A stretch of 64,000 nt of DNA, from positions 149,295,526 to 149,359,525 of the forward strand of contig NC_134397.1 of the NCBI RefSeq assembly GCF_050003625.1, given 5' to 3'. The translations under genes and the position numbers were made by a program. Below are positions 38,501-52,053 of the stretch, in pieces. Position 1 is the first letter of the stretch; the number at the start of each line of letters is the position of its first letter. The notes under the pieces are model-generated. The model ran no database searches. It was not told where the DNA came from and saw nothing but the letters and a program-made list of their open reading frames with translations. The DNA comes from Haematobia irritans. Taxonomy: Eukaryota; Arthropoda; Insecta; Diptera; Muscidae.

Positions 38501-40300
38501 GAAGTTTTTCATATAAAAATTTCAATTTTTTTACGTTTTTGGTGGATTTTTCAATTTTTTGGGGGTGGTCACGAATTAAAGTCCTTTTCGCTCTAGGACG
38601 CATATTTAATGAGATATGGGCAAAAGAAGTTTTTCATATAAAAATTTCAATTTTTTTAGGTTTTGGGTGGATTTTTCAATTTGTTGGGGGTGGTCACGAA
38701 TTAAAGTCCTTTTCGCTCTAGGACGTTTAGTTTAGGAAATATGGGCAAAAGAAGTTTTTCGTATAAAAATTTAAATTTTTTTAGGTTTTGGGTGGATTTT
38801 TCAATTTTTTGGGGGTGGTCACGAATTAAAGTCCTTTTCGCTCTAGGACGCATATTTAAGGAGATATGGGCAAAAGAAGATTTTCATATACAAATTTCAA
38901 TTTTTTTAGGTTTTGGGTGGATTTTTCAACTTTTTGTGGGTGGTCACGAATTAAAGTCCTTTTCGCTCTAGGACGCATATTTAAGGAGATATGGGCAAAA
39001 GAAGTTTTTCATATAAAAATTTCAATTTTTTTACGTTTTTGGTGGATTTTTCAATTTTTTGGGGGTGGTCACGAATTAAAGTCCTTTTCGCTCTAGGACG
39101 CATATTTAATGAGATATGGGCAAAAGAAGTTTTTCATATAAAAATTTCAATTTTTTTAGGTTTTGGGTGGATTTTTCAATTTTTTGGGGGTGGTCACGAA
39201 TTAAAGTCCTTTTCGCTCTAGGACGTTTAGTTTAGGAAATATGGGCAAAAGAAGTTTTTCGTATAAAAATTTCAATTTTTTTAGGTTTTGGGTGGATTTT
39301 TCAATTTTTTGGGGGTGGTCACGAATTAAAGTCCTTTTCGCTCTAGGACGCATATTTAAGGAGATATGGGCAAAAGAAGTTTTTCATATAAAAATTTCAA
39401 TTTTTTTAGGTTTTGGGTGAATTTTTCAATTTTTTGGAGGTGGTCACGAATTAAAGTCCTTTTCGCTCTAGGACGCATATTTAAGGAGATATGGGCAAAA
39501 GAAGTATTTCATACAAAAATTTCAATTTTTTTAGGTTTTGGGTGGATTTTTCAATTTTTTGGGGTGGTCACGAATTAAATTCCTTTTCGCTCTAGGACGT
39601 ATATTTAAGGAGATATGGGCAAAAGAAGTTTTTCATATAAAAATTTCAATTATTTTAGGTTTAGGGTGAATTTTGCAATTTTTTGGGGGTGGTCACGAAT
39701 TAAAGTCCTTTTCGCTCTAGGACGCTTAGTTTAGGAGATATGGGCAAAAGAAGTTTTTCATATAAAAATTTCATTTTTTTAGGTTTTGGGTGAATTTTTC
39801 GATTTTTTGGGGGTGGTCACGAATTAAAGTCCTTTTCGCTCTAGGACGCATATTTAAGGAGATATGGGCAAAAGAAGTTTTTCATATAAAAATTTCAATT
39901 TTTTAGGTTTTGGGTGGATTTTTCAATTTTTTGGGGTGGTCACGAATTAAAGTCCTTTTCGCTCTAGGACGCATATTTAAGGAGATATGGGCAAAAGAAG
40001 TTTTTCATATAAAAAATTCAATTTTTTTAGGTTTTGGGTGAGTTTTTCAATTTTTTGGGGGTGGTCACGAATTAAAGTCCTTTTCGCTCTAGAACGCTTA
40101 GCTTAGGAGATATGGGCAAAAGAAGTTTTTCATATAAAAATTTCATTTTTTTAGGTTTTGGGTGAATTTTTCAATTTTTTGGGGGTGGTCACGAATTAAA
40201 GTCCTTTTCGCTCTAGGACGCATATTTAAGGAGATATGGGCAAAAGAAGTTTTTCATATACAAATTTCAATTTTTTTAGGTTTTGGGTGGATTTTTCAAT
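29533..40300. repeat. Three copies of a 3.8-4.3-kb higher-order block
   Basis: Copies start near 29533, 33345 and 37644. Offsets are 3812-3813 bp between copies one and two (30004/33817, 31254/35067, 32124/35937) and 4299 bp between copies two and three (33692/37991, 35067/39366). All three share private changes: GGTGGTGACGAATT in place of GGTGGTCACGAATT (near 29831, 33645 and 37943), TTTGTTGGGGG (near 30570, 34382 and 38681) and GGATTTTTTAACTTTTTG. The additional 0.49 kb in the second interval comes from different monomers at about 36.2-37.3 kb, which resemble 27.3-28.2 kb. Confidence 0.8.
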
Positions 40301-43300
40301 TTTTTTGGGGTGGTCACGAATTAAAGTCCTTTTCGCTCTAGGACGCATATTTAAGGAGATATGGGCAAAAGAAGGTTTTCATATAAAAATTTCATTTTTT
40401 TTTTAGGTTTTGGGTGGATTTTTCAATTTTTTGGGGGTGGTCACGAATTAAAGTCCTTTTCGCTCTAGGACGCATATTTAAGGAGATATGGGCAAAAGAA
40501 GTTTTTCATATAAAAATTTCAATTTTTTGGGGGTGGTCACGAATTAAAGTCCTTTTCGCTCTAGGACGCTTAGTTTAGGAGATATGGGCAAAAGAAGTTT
40601 TTCATATAAAAATTTCAATTTTTTTTAGGTTTTGGGTGAATTTTTCAATTTTTTGGGGGTGGTCACGAATTAAAGTCCTTTTCGCTCTAGGACGCATATT
40701 TAAGGAGATATGGGCAAATGAAGTTTTTCATATAAAAATTTCAATTTTTTTAGGTTTTGGGTGGATTTTTCAATTTTTTGGGGGTGGTCACGAATTAAAG
40801 TCCTTTTCGCTCTAGGACGCATATTTAAGGAGATATGGGCAAAAGAAGTTTTTCATATAAAAATTTAAATTTTTTTAGGTTTTGGGTGGATTTTTCAATT
40901 TTTTGGGGTGGTCACGAATTAAAGTCCTTTTCGCTCTAGGACGCATATTTAAGGAGATATGGGCAAAAGAAGTTTTTCATATAAAAATTTCAATTTTTTT
41001 AGGTTTTGGGTGAATTTTTCAATTTTTTGGGGGTGGTCACGAATTAAAGTCCTTTTCGCTCTAGGACGCATATTTAAGGAGATATGGGCAAAAGAAGTTT
41101 TTCATATAAAAATTTCAATTTTTTTATGTTTTGGGTGAATTTTTCAATTTTTTGGGGGTGGTCACGAATTAAAGTCCTTTTCGCTCTAGGACGCATATTT
41201 AAGGAGATATGGGCAAAAAAGTTTTACATATAAAAATTTCAATTTTTTTAGGTTTTGGGTGGATTTTTCAATTTTTTGGGGGTGGTCACGAATTAAAGTC
41301 CTTTTCGCTCTAGGACGCATATTTAAGGAGATATGGGCAAAAGAAGATTTTCATATAAAAATTTCAATTTTTTTAGGTTTTGGGTGGATTTTTCAATTTT
41401 TTGGGGGTGGTCACGAATTAAAGTCCTTTTCGCTCTAGGACGCATATTTAAGGAGATATGGGCAAAAGAAGATTTTCATATACAAATTTCAATTTTTTTA
41501 GGTTTTGGGTGGATTTTTCAACTTTTTGTGGGTGGTCACGAATTAAAGTCCTTTTCGCTCTAGGACGCATATTTAAGGAGATATGGGCAAAAGAAGTTTT
41601 TCATATAAAAATTTCAATTTTTTTACGTTTTTGGTGGATTTTTCAATTTTTTGGGGGTGGTCACGAATTAAAGTCCTTTTCGCTCTAGGACGCATATTTA
41701 ATGAGATATGGGCAAAAGAAGTTTTTCATATAAAAATTTCAATTTTTTTAGGTTTTGGGTGGATTTTTCAATTTTTTGGGGGTGGTCACGAATTAAAGTC
41801 CTTTTCGCTCTAGGACGTTTAGTTTAGGAAATATGGGCAAAAGAAGTTTTTCGTATAAAAATTTCAATTTTTTTAGGTTTTGGGTGGATTTTTCAATTTT
41901 TTGGGGGTGGTCACGAATTAAAGTCCTTTTCGCTCTAGGACGCATATTTAAGGAGATATGGGCAAAAGAAGTTTTTCATATAAAAATTTCAATTTTTTTA
42001 GGTTTTGGGTGAATTTTTCAATTTTTTGGAGGTGGTCACGAATTAAAGTCCTTTTCGCTCTAGGACGCATATTTAAGGAGATATGGGCAAAAGAAGTATT
42101 TCATACAAAAATTTCAATTTTTTTAGGTTTTGGGTGGATTTTTCAATTTTTTGGGGTGGTCACGAATTAAATTCCTTTTCGCTCTAGGACGTATATTTAA
42201 GGAGATATGGGCAAAAGAAGTTTTTCATATAAAAATTTCAATTATTTTAGGTTTTGGGTGAATTTTGCAATTTTTTGGGGGTGGTCACGAATTAAAGTCC
42301 TTTTCGCTCTAGGACGCTTAGTTTAGGAGATATGGGCAAAAGAAGTTTTTCATATAAAAATTTCATTTTTTTAGGTTTTGGGTGAATTTTTCGATTTTTT
42401 GGGGGTGGTCACGAATTAAAGTCCTTTTCGCTCTAGGACGCATATTTAAGGAGATATGGGCAAAAGAAGTTTTTCATATAAAAATTTCAATTTTTTAGGT
42501 TTTGGGTGGATTTTTCAATTTTTTGGGGTGGTCACGAATTAAAGTCCTTTTCGCTCTAGGACGCATATTTAAGGAGATATGGGCAAAAGAAGTTTTTCAT
42601 ATAAAAAATTCAATTTTTTTAGGTTTTGGGTGAGTTTTTCAATTTTTTGGGGGTGGTCACGAATTAAAGTCCTTTTCGCTCTAGAACGCTTAGCTTAGGA
42701 GATATGGGCAAAAGAAGTTTTTCATATAAAAATTTCAATTTTTTTAGGTTTTGGGTGAATTTTTAAATTTTTTGGGGGTGGTCACGAATTAAAGTCCTTT
42801 TCGCTCTAGGACGCTTAGTTTAGGAGATCTGGACAAAAGAAGTTTTTCATATCAAAATTTCATTTTTTTTAGGTTTTGGGTGAATTTTTCAATTTTTTGG
42901 GGGTGGTCACGAATTAAAGTCATTTTCGCTCTAGGACGCATATTTAAGGAGATATGGGCAAAAGAAGTTTTTCATATACAAATTTCAATTTTTTTGTTTT
43001 GGGTGGATTTTTCATTTTTTTTTGGGGTGGTCACGAATTAAAGTCCTTTTCGCTCTAGGACGCATATTTAAGGAGATATGGGCAAAAGAAGTTTTTCATA
43101 TAAAAATTTCAATTTTTTTAGGTTTTGGGTGGATTTTTCAATTTTTTGGGGGTGGTCACGAATTAAAGTCCTTTTCGCTCTAGGACGCATATTTAAGGAG
43201 ATATGGGCAAAAGAAGTTTTTCGTATAAAAATTTCAATTTTTTTAGGTTTTGGGTGGATTTTTCAATTTTTAGGGGCTGGTCACGAATTAAAGTCCTTTT

Positions 43301-46300
43301 CGCTCTAGGACGCATATTTAAGGAGATATGGGCAAAAGAAGTTTTTCATATAAAAAATTCAATTTTTTTAGGTTTTGGGTGAATTTTTCAATTTTTTGGG
43401 GGTGGTCACGAATTGAAGTCCTTTTCGCTCTAGGACGCATATTTAAGGAGATATGGGCAAAAGAAGTTTTTCATACAAAAATTTAAATTTTTTTAGGTTT
43501 TGGGTGAATTTTTCAATTTTTTGGGGGTGGTCACGAATTAAAGTCCTTTTCGCTCTAGGACGCATATTTAAGGAGATATGGGCAAAAGAAGTTTTTCATA
43601 TAAAAATTTCAATTTTTTTAGGTTTTGGGTGGATTTTTAAATTTTTTGGGGTGGTCACGAATTAAAGTCCTTTTCGCTCTAAGACGCATATTTAAGGAGA
43701 TATGGGCAAAAGAAGTTTTTCATATAAAAATTTCAATTTTTTTAGGTTTTGGGTGAATTTTTCAATTTTTTGGGGGTGGTCACGAATTAAAGTCCTTTTC
43801 GCTCTAGGACGCTTAGTTTAGGAGATCTGGACAAAAGAAGTTTTTCATATCAAAATTTCATTTTTTTTAGGTTTTGGGTGAATTTTTCAATTTTTTGGGG
43901 GTGGTCACGAATTAAAGTCATTTTCGCTCTAGGACGCATATTTAAGGAGATATGGGCAAAAGAAGTTTTTCATATACAAATTTCAATTTTTTTGTTTTGG
44001 GTGGATTTTTCATTTTTTTTTTGGGGTGGTCACGAATTAAAGTCCTTTTCGCTCTAGGACGCATATTTAAGGAGATATGGGCAAAAGAAGTTTTTCATAT
44101 AAAAATTTCAATTTTTTTAGGTTTTGGGTGGATTTTTCAATTTTTTGGGGGTGGTCACGAATTAAAGTCCTTTTCGCTCTAGGACGCATATTTAAGGAGA
44201 TATGGGCAAAAGAAGTTTTTCATATAAAAATTTCAATTTTTTTAGGTTTTGGGTGGATTTTTCAATTTTTTTGGGGGTGGTCACGAATTAAAGTCCTTTT
44301 CGCTCTAGGACGCTTAGTTTAGGAGATATGGGCAAAAGAAGTTTTTCATATAAAAATTTAATTTTTTTTAGGTTTTGGGTGAATTTTTCAATTTTTTGGG
44401 GGTGGTCACGAATTAAAGTCCTTTTCGCTCTAGGACGCATATTTAAGGAGATATGGGCAAAAGAAGTTTTTCATATAAAAATTTCAATTTTTTTAGGTTT
44501 TGGGTGAATTTTTAAATTTTTTGGGGGTGGTCACGAATTAAAGTCCTTTTCGCTCTAGGACGCATATTTAAGGAGATATGGGCAAAAGAAGTTTTTCATA
44601 AAAAATTTCAATTTTTTTAGGTTTTGGGTGGATTTTTCAATTTTTTGGGGGTGGTCACGAATTAAAGTCCTTTTCGCTCTAGGACGCATATTTAAGGAGA
44701 TATGGGCAAAAGAAGTTTTTCATATAAAAATTTCAATTTTTTTTAGGTTTTGGGTGGATTTATCAATTTTTTGGGGGTGGTCACGAATTAAAGTCCTTTT
44801 TGCTCTAGGACGCATATTTAAGGAGATATGGGCAAAAGAAGTTTTTCATATAAAAATTTCAATTTTTTTAGGTTTTGGGTGGATTTTTCAATTTGTTGGG
44901 GGTGGTCACGAATTAAAGTCCTTTTCGCTGTAGGACGCATATTTAAGGAGATATGGGCAAAAGAAGTTTTTCATATAAAAATTTCAATTTTTTTAAGTTT
45001 CGGGTGTATTTTTCAATTTTTTGGGGTGGTCACGAATTAAAGTCCTTTTCGCTCTAGGACGCTTAGTTTAGGAGATATGGGCAAAAGAAGTTTTTCATAT
45101 AAAAATTTCAATTTTTTTAGGTTTTGGGTGAATTTTTCAATTTTTTGGGGGTGGTCACGAATTAAAGTCCTTTTCGCTCTAGGACGCATATTTAAGGAGA
45201 TATGGGCAAAAGAAGTTTTTCATATAAAAATTTCAATTTTTTTAGGTTTTGGGTGAATTTTTCAATTTTTTGGGGGTTGTCACGAATTAAAGTCCTTTTC
45301 GCTCTAGGACGCATATTTAAGGAGATATGGGCAAAAAAAGTTTTTCATATAAAAATTTCAATTTTTTTAGGTTTTGGGTGGATTTTTCAATTTTTTGGGG
45401 GTGGTCACGAATTAAAGTCCTTTTCGCTCTAGGACGCATATTTAAGGAGATATGGGCAAAAGAATTTTTCATATAAAAATTTCAATTTTTTTAGGTTTTG
45501 GGTGGATTTTTCAATTTTTTGGGGGTGGTCACGAATTAAAGTCCTTTTCGCTCTAGGACGCATATTTAAGGAGATATGGGCAAAAGAAGTTTTTCATATA
45601 AAAATTTCAATTTTTTTAGGTTTTGGGTGGATTTTTCAATTTTTTGGGGGTGGTCAATTTTTTTGAAGATTTGGGTGAATTTTTCAATTTTTTGGGGTGG
45701 TCACGAATTAAAGTCCTTTTCGCTCTACGACGAATATTTAAGGAGATATGGGCAAAAGAAGTTGTTCATATAAAAATTTCAATTTTTTTAGGTTTTGGGT
45801 GGATTTTTCAATTTTTTGGGGTGGTCACGAATTAAAGTCCTTTTCGCTCTAGGACGCATATTTAAGGAGATATGGGCAAAAGAAGTTTTTCATATAAAAA
45901 TTTCATTTTTTTTAGATTTTGAGTGAATTTTTCAATTTTTAGGGGGTTGTCACGAATTAAAGTCCTTTTCGCTCTAGGACGCATATTTAAGGAGATATGG
46001 GCAAAAGAAGTTTTTCATATAAAAATTTCAATTTTTTTAGGTTTTGGGTGGATTTTTCAATTTTTTTGGGGTGGTCACGAATTAAAGTCCTTTTCGCTCT
46101 AGGACGCATATTTAAGGAGATATGGGCAAAAGAAGTTTTTCATATAAAAAATTAAATTTTTTTAGGTTTTGGGTGGATTTTTCAATTTTTTGGGGGTGGT
46201 CAATTTTTTTGAAGTTTTGGGTGAATTTTTCAATTTTTTGGGGGTGTTCACGAATTAAAGTCCTTTTCGCTCTACGACGCATATTTAAGGAGATATGGGC

Positions 46301-49300
46301 AAAAGAAGTTTTTCATATAAAAATTTCAATTTTTTTAGGTTTTGGGTGGATTTTTCAATTTTTTGGGGTGGTCACGAATTAAAGTCCTTTTCGCTCTAGG
46401 ACGCATATTTAAGGAGATATGGGCAAAAGAAGTTTTTCATATAAAAATTTCAATTTTTTTAGGTTTTGGGTGGATTTTTCAATTTTTTGGGGGTGGTCAC
46501 GAATTAAAGTCCTTTTCGCTCTAGGACGCTTAGTTTAGGAGATATGGGCAAAAGAAGTTTTTCATATAAAAATTTAATTTTTTTTAGGTTTTGGGTGAAT
46601 TTTTAAATTTTTTGGGGGTGGTCACGAATTAAAGTCCTTTTCGCTCTAGGACGCATATTTAAGGCGATATGGGCAAAAGAAGTTTTTTATACAAAAATTT
46701 CAATTTTTTTAGGTTTTGGGTGGTTTTTTCAATTTTTTGGGGTGGTCACGAATTAAAGTCCTTTTCGCTCTACGACGCATATTTAAGGAGATATGGGCAA
46801 AAGAAGTTTTTCATATAAAAATTTCAATTTTTTTAGGTTTTGGGTGGATTTTTCAATTTTTTGGGGTGGTCACGAATTAAAGTCCTTTTCGCTCTAGGAC
46901 GCATATTTAAGGAGATATGGGCAAAAGAAGTTTTTCATATAAAAATTTCATTTTTTTAGGTTTTGGGTGGATTTTTCAATTTTTTGGGGGTGGTCAATTT
47001 TTTTGAAGTTTTGGGTGAATTTTTCAATTTTTTGGGGGTGTTCACGAATTAAAGTCCTTTTCGCTCTACGACGCATATTTAAGGAGATATGGGCAAAAGA
47101 AGTTTTTCATATAAAAATTTAAATTTTTTTAGGTTTTGGGTGGATTTTTCAATTTTTTGGGGTGGTCACGAATTAAAGTCCTTTTCGCTCTACGACGCAT
47201 ATTTAAGGAGATATGGGCAAAAGAAGTTTTTCATATAAAAATTTAAATTTTTTTAGGTTTTGGGTGGATTTTTCAATTTTTTGGGGGTGGTAGCGAATTA
47301 AAGACTTTTTCGCTCTAGGACGCTTAGTTTAGGAGATATGGGCAAAAGAAGTTTTTCGTATAAAAATTTCAATTTTTTTTAGGTTTTGGGTGGATTTTTC
47401 AATTTTTTGGGGGTGGTCACGAATTAAAGTCCTTTTCGCTCTAGGACGCATATTTAAGGAGATATGGGCAAAAGAAGTTTTTCATACAAAAATTTAAATT
47501 TTTTTTAGGTTTTGGGTGGATTTTTCAATTTTTTGGGGTGGTCACGAATTAAAGTCTTTTTCGCTCTAGGACGCATATTTAAGGAGATATGGGCAAAAGA
47601 AGTTTTTCATATAAAAATTTCAATTATTTTAGGTTTTGGGTGAATTTTTCAATTTTTTGGGGGTGGTCACGAATTAAAGTCCTTTTCGCTCTAGGACGCT
47701 TAGTTTAGGAGATATGGGCAAAAGAAGTTTTTCATATAAAAATTTCATTTTTTTTAGGTTTTGGGTGAATTTTTCAATTTTTTGGGGGTGGTCACGAATT
47801 AAAGTCCTTTTCGCTCTAGGACGCATATTTAAGGAGATATGGGCAAAAGAAGTTTTTCATATAAAAATTTCAATTTTTTTAGGTTTTGGGTGGATTTTTC
47901 AATTTTTTAGGGTGGTCACGAATTAAAGTCTTTTTCGCTCTAGGACGCATATTTAAGGAGATATGGGCAAAAGAAGTTTTTCATATAAAAATTTCAATTT
48001 TTTTAGGTTTTGGGTGGATTTTTCAATTTTTTGGGAGTGGTCACGAATTAAAGTCCTTTTCGCTCTAGGACGCATATTTAAGGAGATATGGGCAAAAGAA
48101 GTTTTTCATATACAAATTTCAATTTTTTTAGGTTTTGGGTGGATTTTTCAATTTTTTTGGGGTGGTCACGAATTAAAGTCCTTTTCGCTCTAGGACGCAT
48201 ATTTAAGGAGATATGGGCAAAAGAAGTTTTTCATATAAAAATTTCAATTTTTTTAGTTTTTGGGTGGATTTTTCAATTTTTTGGGGGTGGTCACGAATTA
48301 AAGTCCTTTTCGCTCTAGGACGCATATTTAAGGAGATATGGGCAAAAGAAGTTTTTCATATAAAAATTTCAAGTTTTTTAAGTTTTGGGTGAATTTTTCA
48401 ATTTTTTGGGGGTGGTCACGAATTAAAGTGCTTTTCGCTCTAGGACGCTTAGTTTAGGAGATATGGGCAAAAGAAGTTTTTCATATAAAAATTTCATTTT
48501 TTTTAGGTTTTGGGTGAATTTTTCAATTTTTTGGGGGTGGTCACGAATTAAAGTCCTTTTCGCTCTAGGACGCATATTTAAGGAGATATGGGCAAAAGAA
48601 GTTTTTCATATAAAAATTTCAATTTTTTTAGGTTTTGGGTGAATTTTTCAATTTTTTGGGGGTGGTCACGAATTAAAGTCCTTTTCGCTCTAGGACGGAT
48701 ATTTAAGGAGATATGGGCAAAAGAAGTTTTTCATATAAAAATTTAAATTTTTTTAGGTTTTGGGTGGATTTTTCAATTTTTTGGGGGTGGTCACGAATTA
48801 AAGTCCTTTTCGCTCTAGGACGCATATTTAAGGAGATATGGGCAAAAGAAGTTTTTCATATAAAAATTTAAATTTTTTTAGGTTTTGGGTGGATTTTTCA
48901 ATTTTTTGGGGGTGGTCACGAATTAAAGTCCTTTTCGCTCTAGGACGCTTAGTTTAGGAGATATGGGCAAAAGAAGTTTTTCGTATAAAAATTTCAATTT
49001 TTTTAGGTTTTGGGTGGATTTTTCAATTTTTTGGGGGTGGTCACGAATTAAAGTCCTTTTCGCTCTAGGACGCATATTTAAGGAGATATGGGCAAAAGAA
49101 GTTTTTCATATAAAAATTTCAATTTTTTTAGGTTTTGGGTGAATTTTTCAATTTTTTGGGGGTGGTCACGAATTAAAATCCTTTTCGCTCTAGGACGCAT
49201 ATTTAAGGAGATATGGGCAAAAGAAGTTTTTCATACAAAAATTTCAATTTTTTTAGGTTTTGGGTGGATTTTTCAATTTTTTGGGGGTGGTCACGAATTA

Positions 49301-49569
49301 AAGTCCTTTTCGCTCTAGGACGCATATTTAAGGAGATATGGGCAAAAGAAGTTTTTCATATAAAAATTTCAATTATTTTAGGTTTTGGGTGAATTTTTAA
49401 ATTTTTTGGGGGTGGTCACGAATTAAAGTCCTTTTCGCTCTAGGACGCTTAGTTTAGGAGATATGGGCAAAATAAGTTTTTCATATAAAAATTTCATTTT
49501 TTTTTAGGTTTTGGATGAATTTTTCAATTTTTTGGGGGTGGTCACGAATTAAAGTCCTTTTCGCTCTAG

Positions 49570-52053
49570 GACGCATATTTAAGGAGATATGGGCAAAAGA
49601 AGTTTTTCATATAAAAATTTCAATTTTTTTAGGTTTTGGGAGGATTTTTCAATTTTTTGGGGTGGTCACGAATTAAAGTCCTTTTCGCTCTAGGACGCAT
49701 ATTTAAGGAGATATGGGCAAAAGAAGTTTTTCATATAAAAATTTCAATTTTTTTAGGTTTTGGGTGGATTTTTCAATTTTTTTTGGGGTGGTCACGAATT
49801 AAAGTCCTTTTCGCTCTAGGACGCATATTTAAGGAGATATGGGCAAAAGAAGTTTTTCATATAAAAATTTCAATTTTTTTAGGTTTTGGGTGGATTTTTC
49901 AATTTTTTGGGGGTGGTCACGAATTAAAGTCCTTTTCGCTCTAGGACGCATATTTAAGGAGATATGGGCAAAAGAAGTTTTTCATATAAAAATTTCAATT
50001 TTTTTAAGTTTTGGGTGAATTTTTCAATTTTTTGGGGGTGGTCACGAATTAAAGTCTTTTTCGCTCTAGGACGCTTAGTTTAGGAGATGTGGGCAAAAGA
50101 AGTTTTTCATATAAAAATTTCAATTTTTTAGGTTTTGGGTGAATTTTTCAATTTTTTGGGGGTGGTCACGAATTAAAGTCCTTTTCGCTCTAGGACGCAT
50201 ATTTAAGGAGATATGGGCAAAAGAAGTTTTTCATATAAAAATTTCAATTTTTTAGGTTTTGGGTGGATTTTTCAATTTTTTGGGCGTGGTCACGAATTAA
50301 AGTCCTTTTCGCTCTAGGACGCTTAGTTTAGGAGATATGGGCAAAAGAAGTTTTTCATATAAAAATTTCAATTTTTTTAGGTTTTGGGTGGATTTTTCAA
50401 TTTTTTGCGGGTGGTCACGAATTAAAGTCCTTTTCGCTCTAGGACGCATATTTAAGGAGATATGGGCAAAAGAAGTTTTTCATATAAAAATTTCAATTTT
50501 TTTACGTTTTTGGTGGATTTTTCAATTTTTTGGGGGTGGTCACGAATTAAAGTCCTTTTCGCTCTAGGACGCATATTTAAGGAGATATGGGCAAAAGAAG
50601 TTTTTCAAATTTCAATTTTTTTAGGTTTTGGGTGAATTTTTCAATTTTTTGGGGGTGGTCACGAATTAAAGTCCTTTTCGCTTTAGGACGCTTAGTTTAG
50701 GAGATATGGGCAAAAGAAGTTTTTCGTATAAAAATTTCAATTTTTTTAGGTTTTGGGTGGATTTTTCAATTTTTTGGGGGTGGTCACGAATTAAAGTCCT
50801 TTTCGCTCTAGGACGCATATTTAAGGAGATATGGGCAAAAGAAGTTTTTCATATAAAAATTTCAATTTTTTTAGGTTTTGGGTGGATTTTTCAATTTTTT
50901 GGGGTGGTCACGAATTAAAGTCCTTTTCGCTCTAGGACGCATATTTAAGGAGATATGGGCAAAAGAAGTTTTTCATATAAAAATTTCAATTTTTTTAGGT
51001 TTTGGGTGGATTTTTCAATTTTTTTTGGGGTGGTCACGAATTAAAGTCCTTTTCGCTCTAGGACGCATATTTAAGGAGATATGGGCAAAAGAAGTTTTTC
51101 ATATAAAAATTTCAATTTTTTTAGGTTTTGGGTGGATTTTTCAATTTTTTGGGGGTGGTCACGAATTAAAGTCCTTTTCGCTCTAGGACGCATATTTAAG
51201 GAGATATGGGCAAAAGAAGTTTTTCATATAAAAATTTCAATTTTTTTAAGTTTTGGGTGAATTTTTCAATTTTTTGGGGGTGGTCACGAATTAAAGTCTT
51301 TTTCGCTCTAGGACGCTTAGTTTAGGAGATGTGGGCAAAAGAAGTTTTTCGTATAAAAATTTCAATTTTTTAGGTTTTGGGTGAATTTTTCAATTTTTTG
51401 GGGGTGGTCACGAATTAAAGTCCTTTTCGCTCTAGGACGCATATTTAAGGAGATATGGGCAAAAGAAGTTTTTCATATAAAAATTTCAATTTTTTAGGTT
51501 TTGGGTGGATTTTTCAATTTTTTGGGCGTGGTCACGAATTAAAGTCCTTTTCGCTCTAGGACGCTTAGTTTAGGAGATATGGGCAAAAGAAGTTTTTCAT
51601 ATAAAAATTTCAATTTTTTTAGGTTTTGGGTGGATTTTTCAATTTTTTGCGGGTGGTCACGAATTAAAGTCCTTTTCGCTCTAGGACGCATATTTAAGGA
51701 GATATGGGCAAAAGAAGTTTTTCATATAAAAATTTCAATTTTTTTACGTTTTTGGTGGATTTTTCAATTTTTTGGGGGTGGTCACGAATTAAAGTCCTTT
51801 TCGCTCTAGGACGCATATTTAAGGAGATATGGGCAAAAGAAGTTTTTCAAATTTCAATTTTTTTAGGTTTTGGGTGAATTTTTCAATTTTTTGGGGGTGG
51901 TCACGAATTAAAGTCCTTTTCGCTTTAGGACGCTTAGTTTAGGAGATATGGGCAAAAGAAGTTTTTCGTATAAAAATTTCAATTTTTTTAGGTTTTGGGT
52001 GGATTTTTCAATTTTTTGGGGGTGGTCACGAATTAAAGTCCTTTTCGCTCTAG
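49570..52053. repeat. Tandem 1242-bp higher-order repeat, two copies
   Basis: About 49570-50811 and 50812-52053 are near-identical ten-monomer units at a constant offset of 1242 (49636/50878, 50337/51579, 50706/51948). Shared rare variants are GGAGATGTGGG, TTTTTTGGGCGTGGTC, TTTTTTGCGGGTGG, a shortened monomer TTTTTCAAATTTCAA and CGCTTTAGGACGC. Copies differ at single bases, for example TTTTTCAT against TTTTTCGT at 50108/51350. After about 52107 the match ends. Confidence 0.85.
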
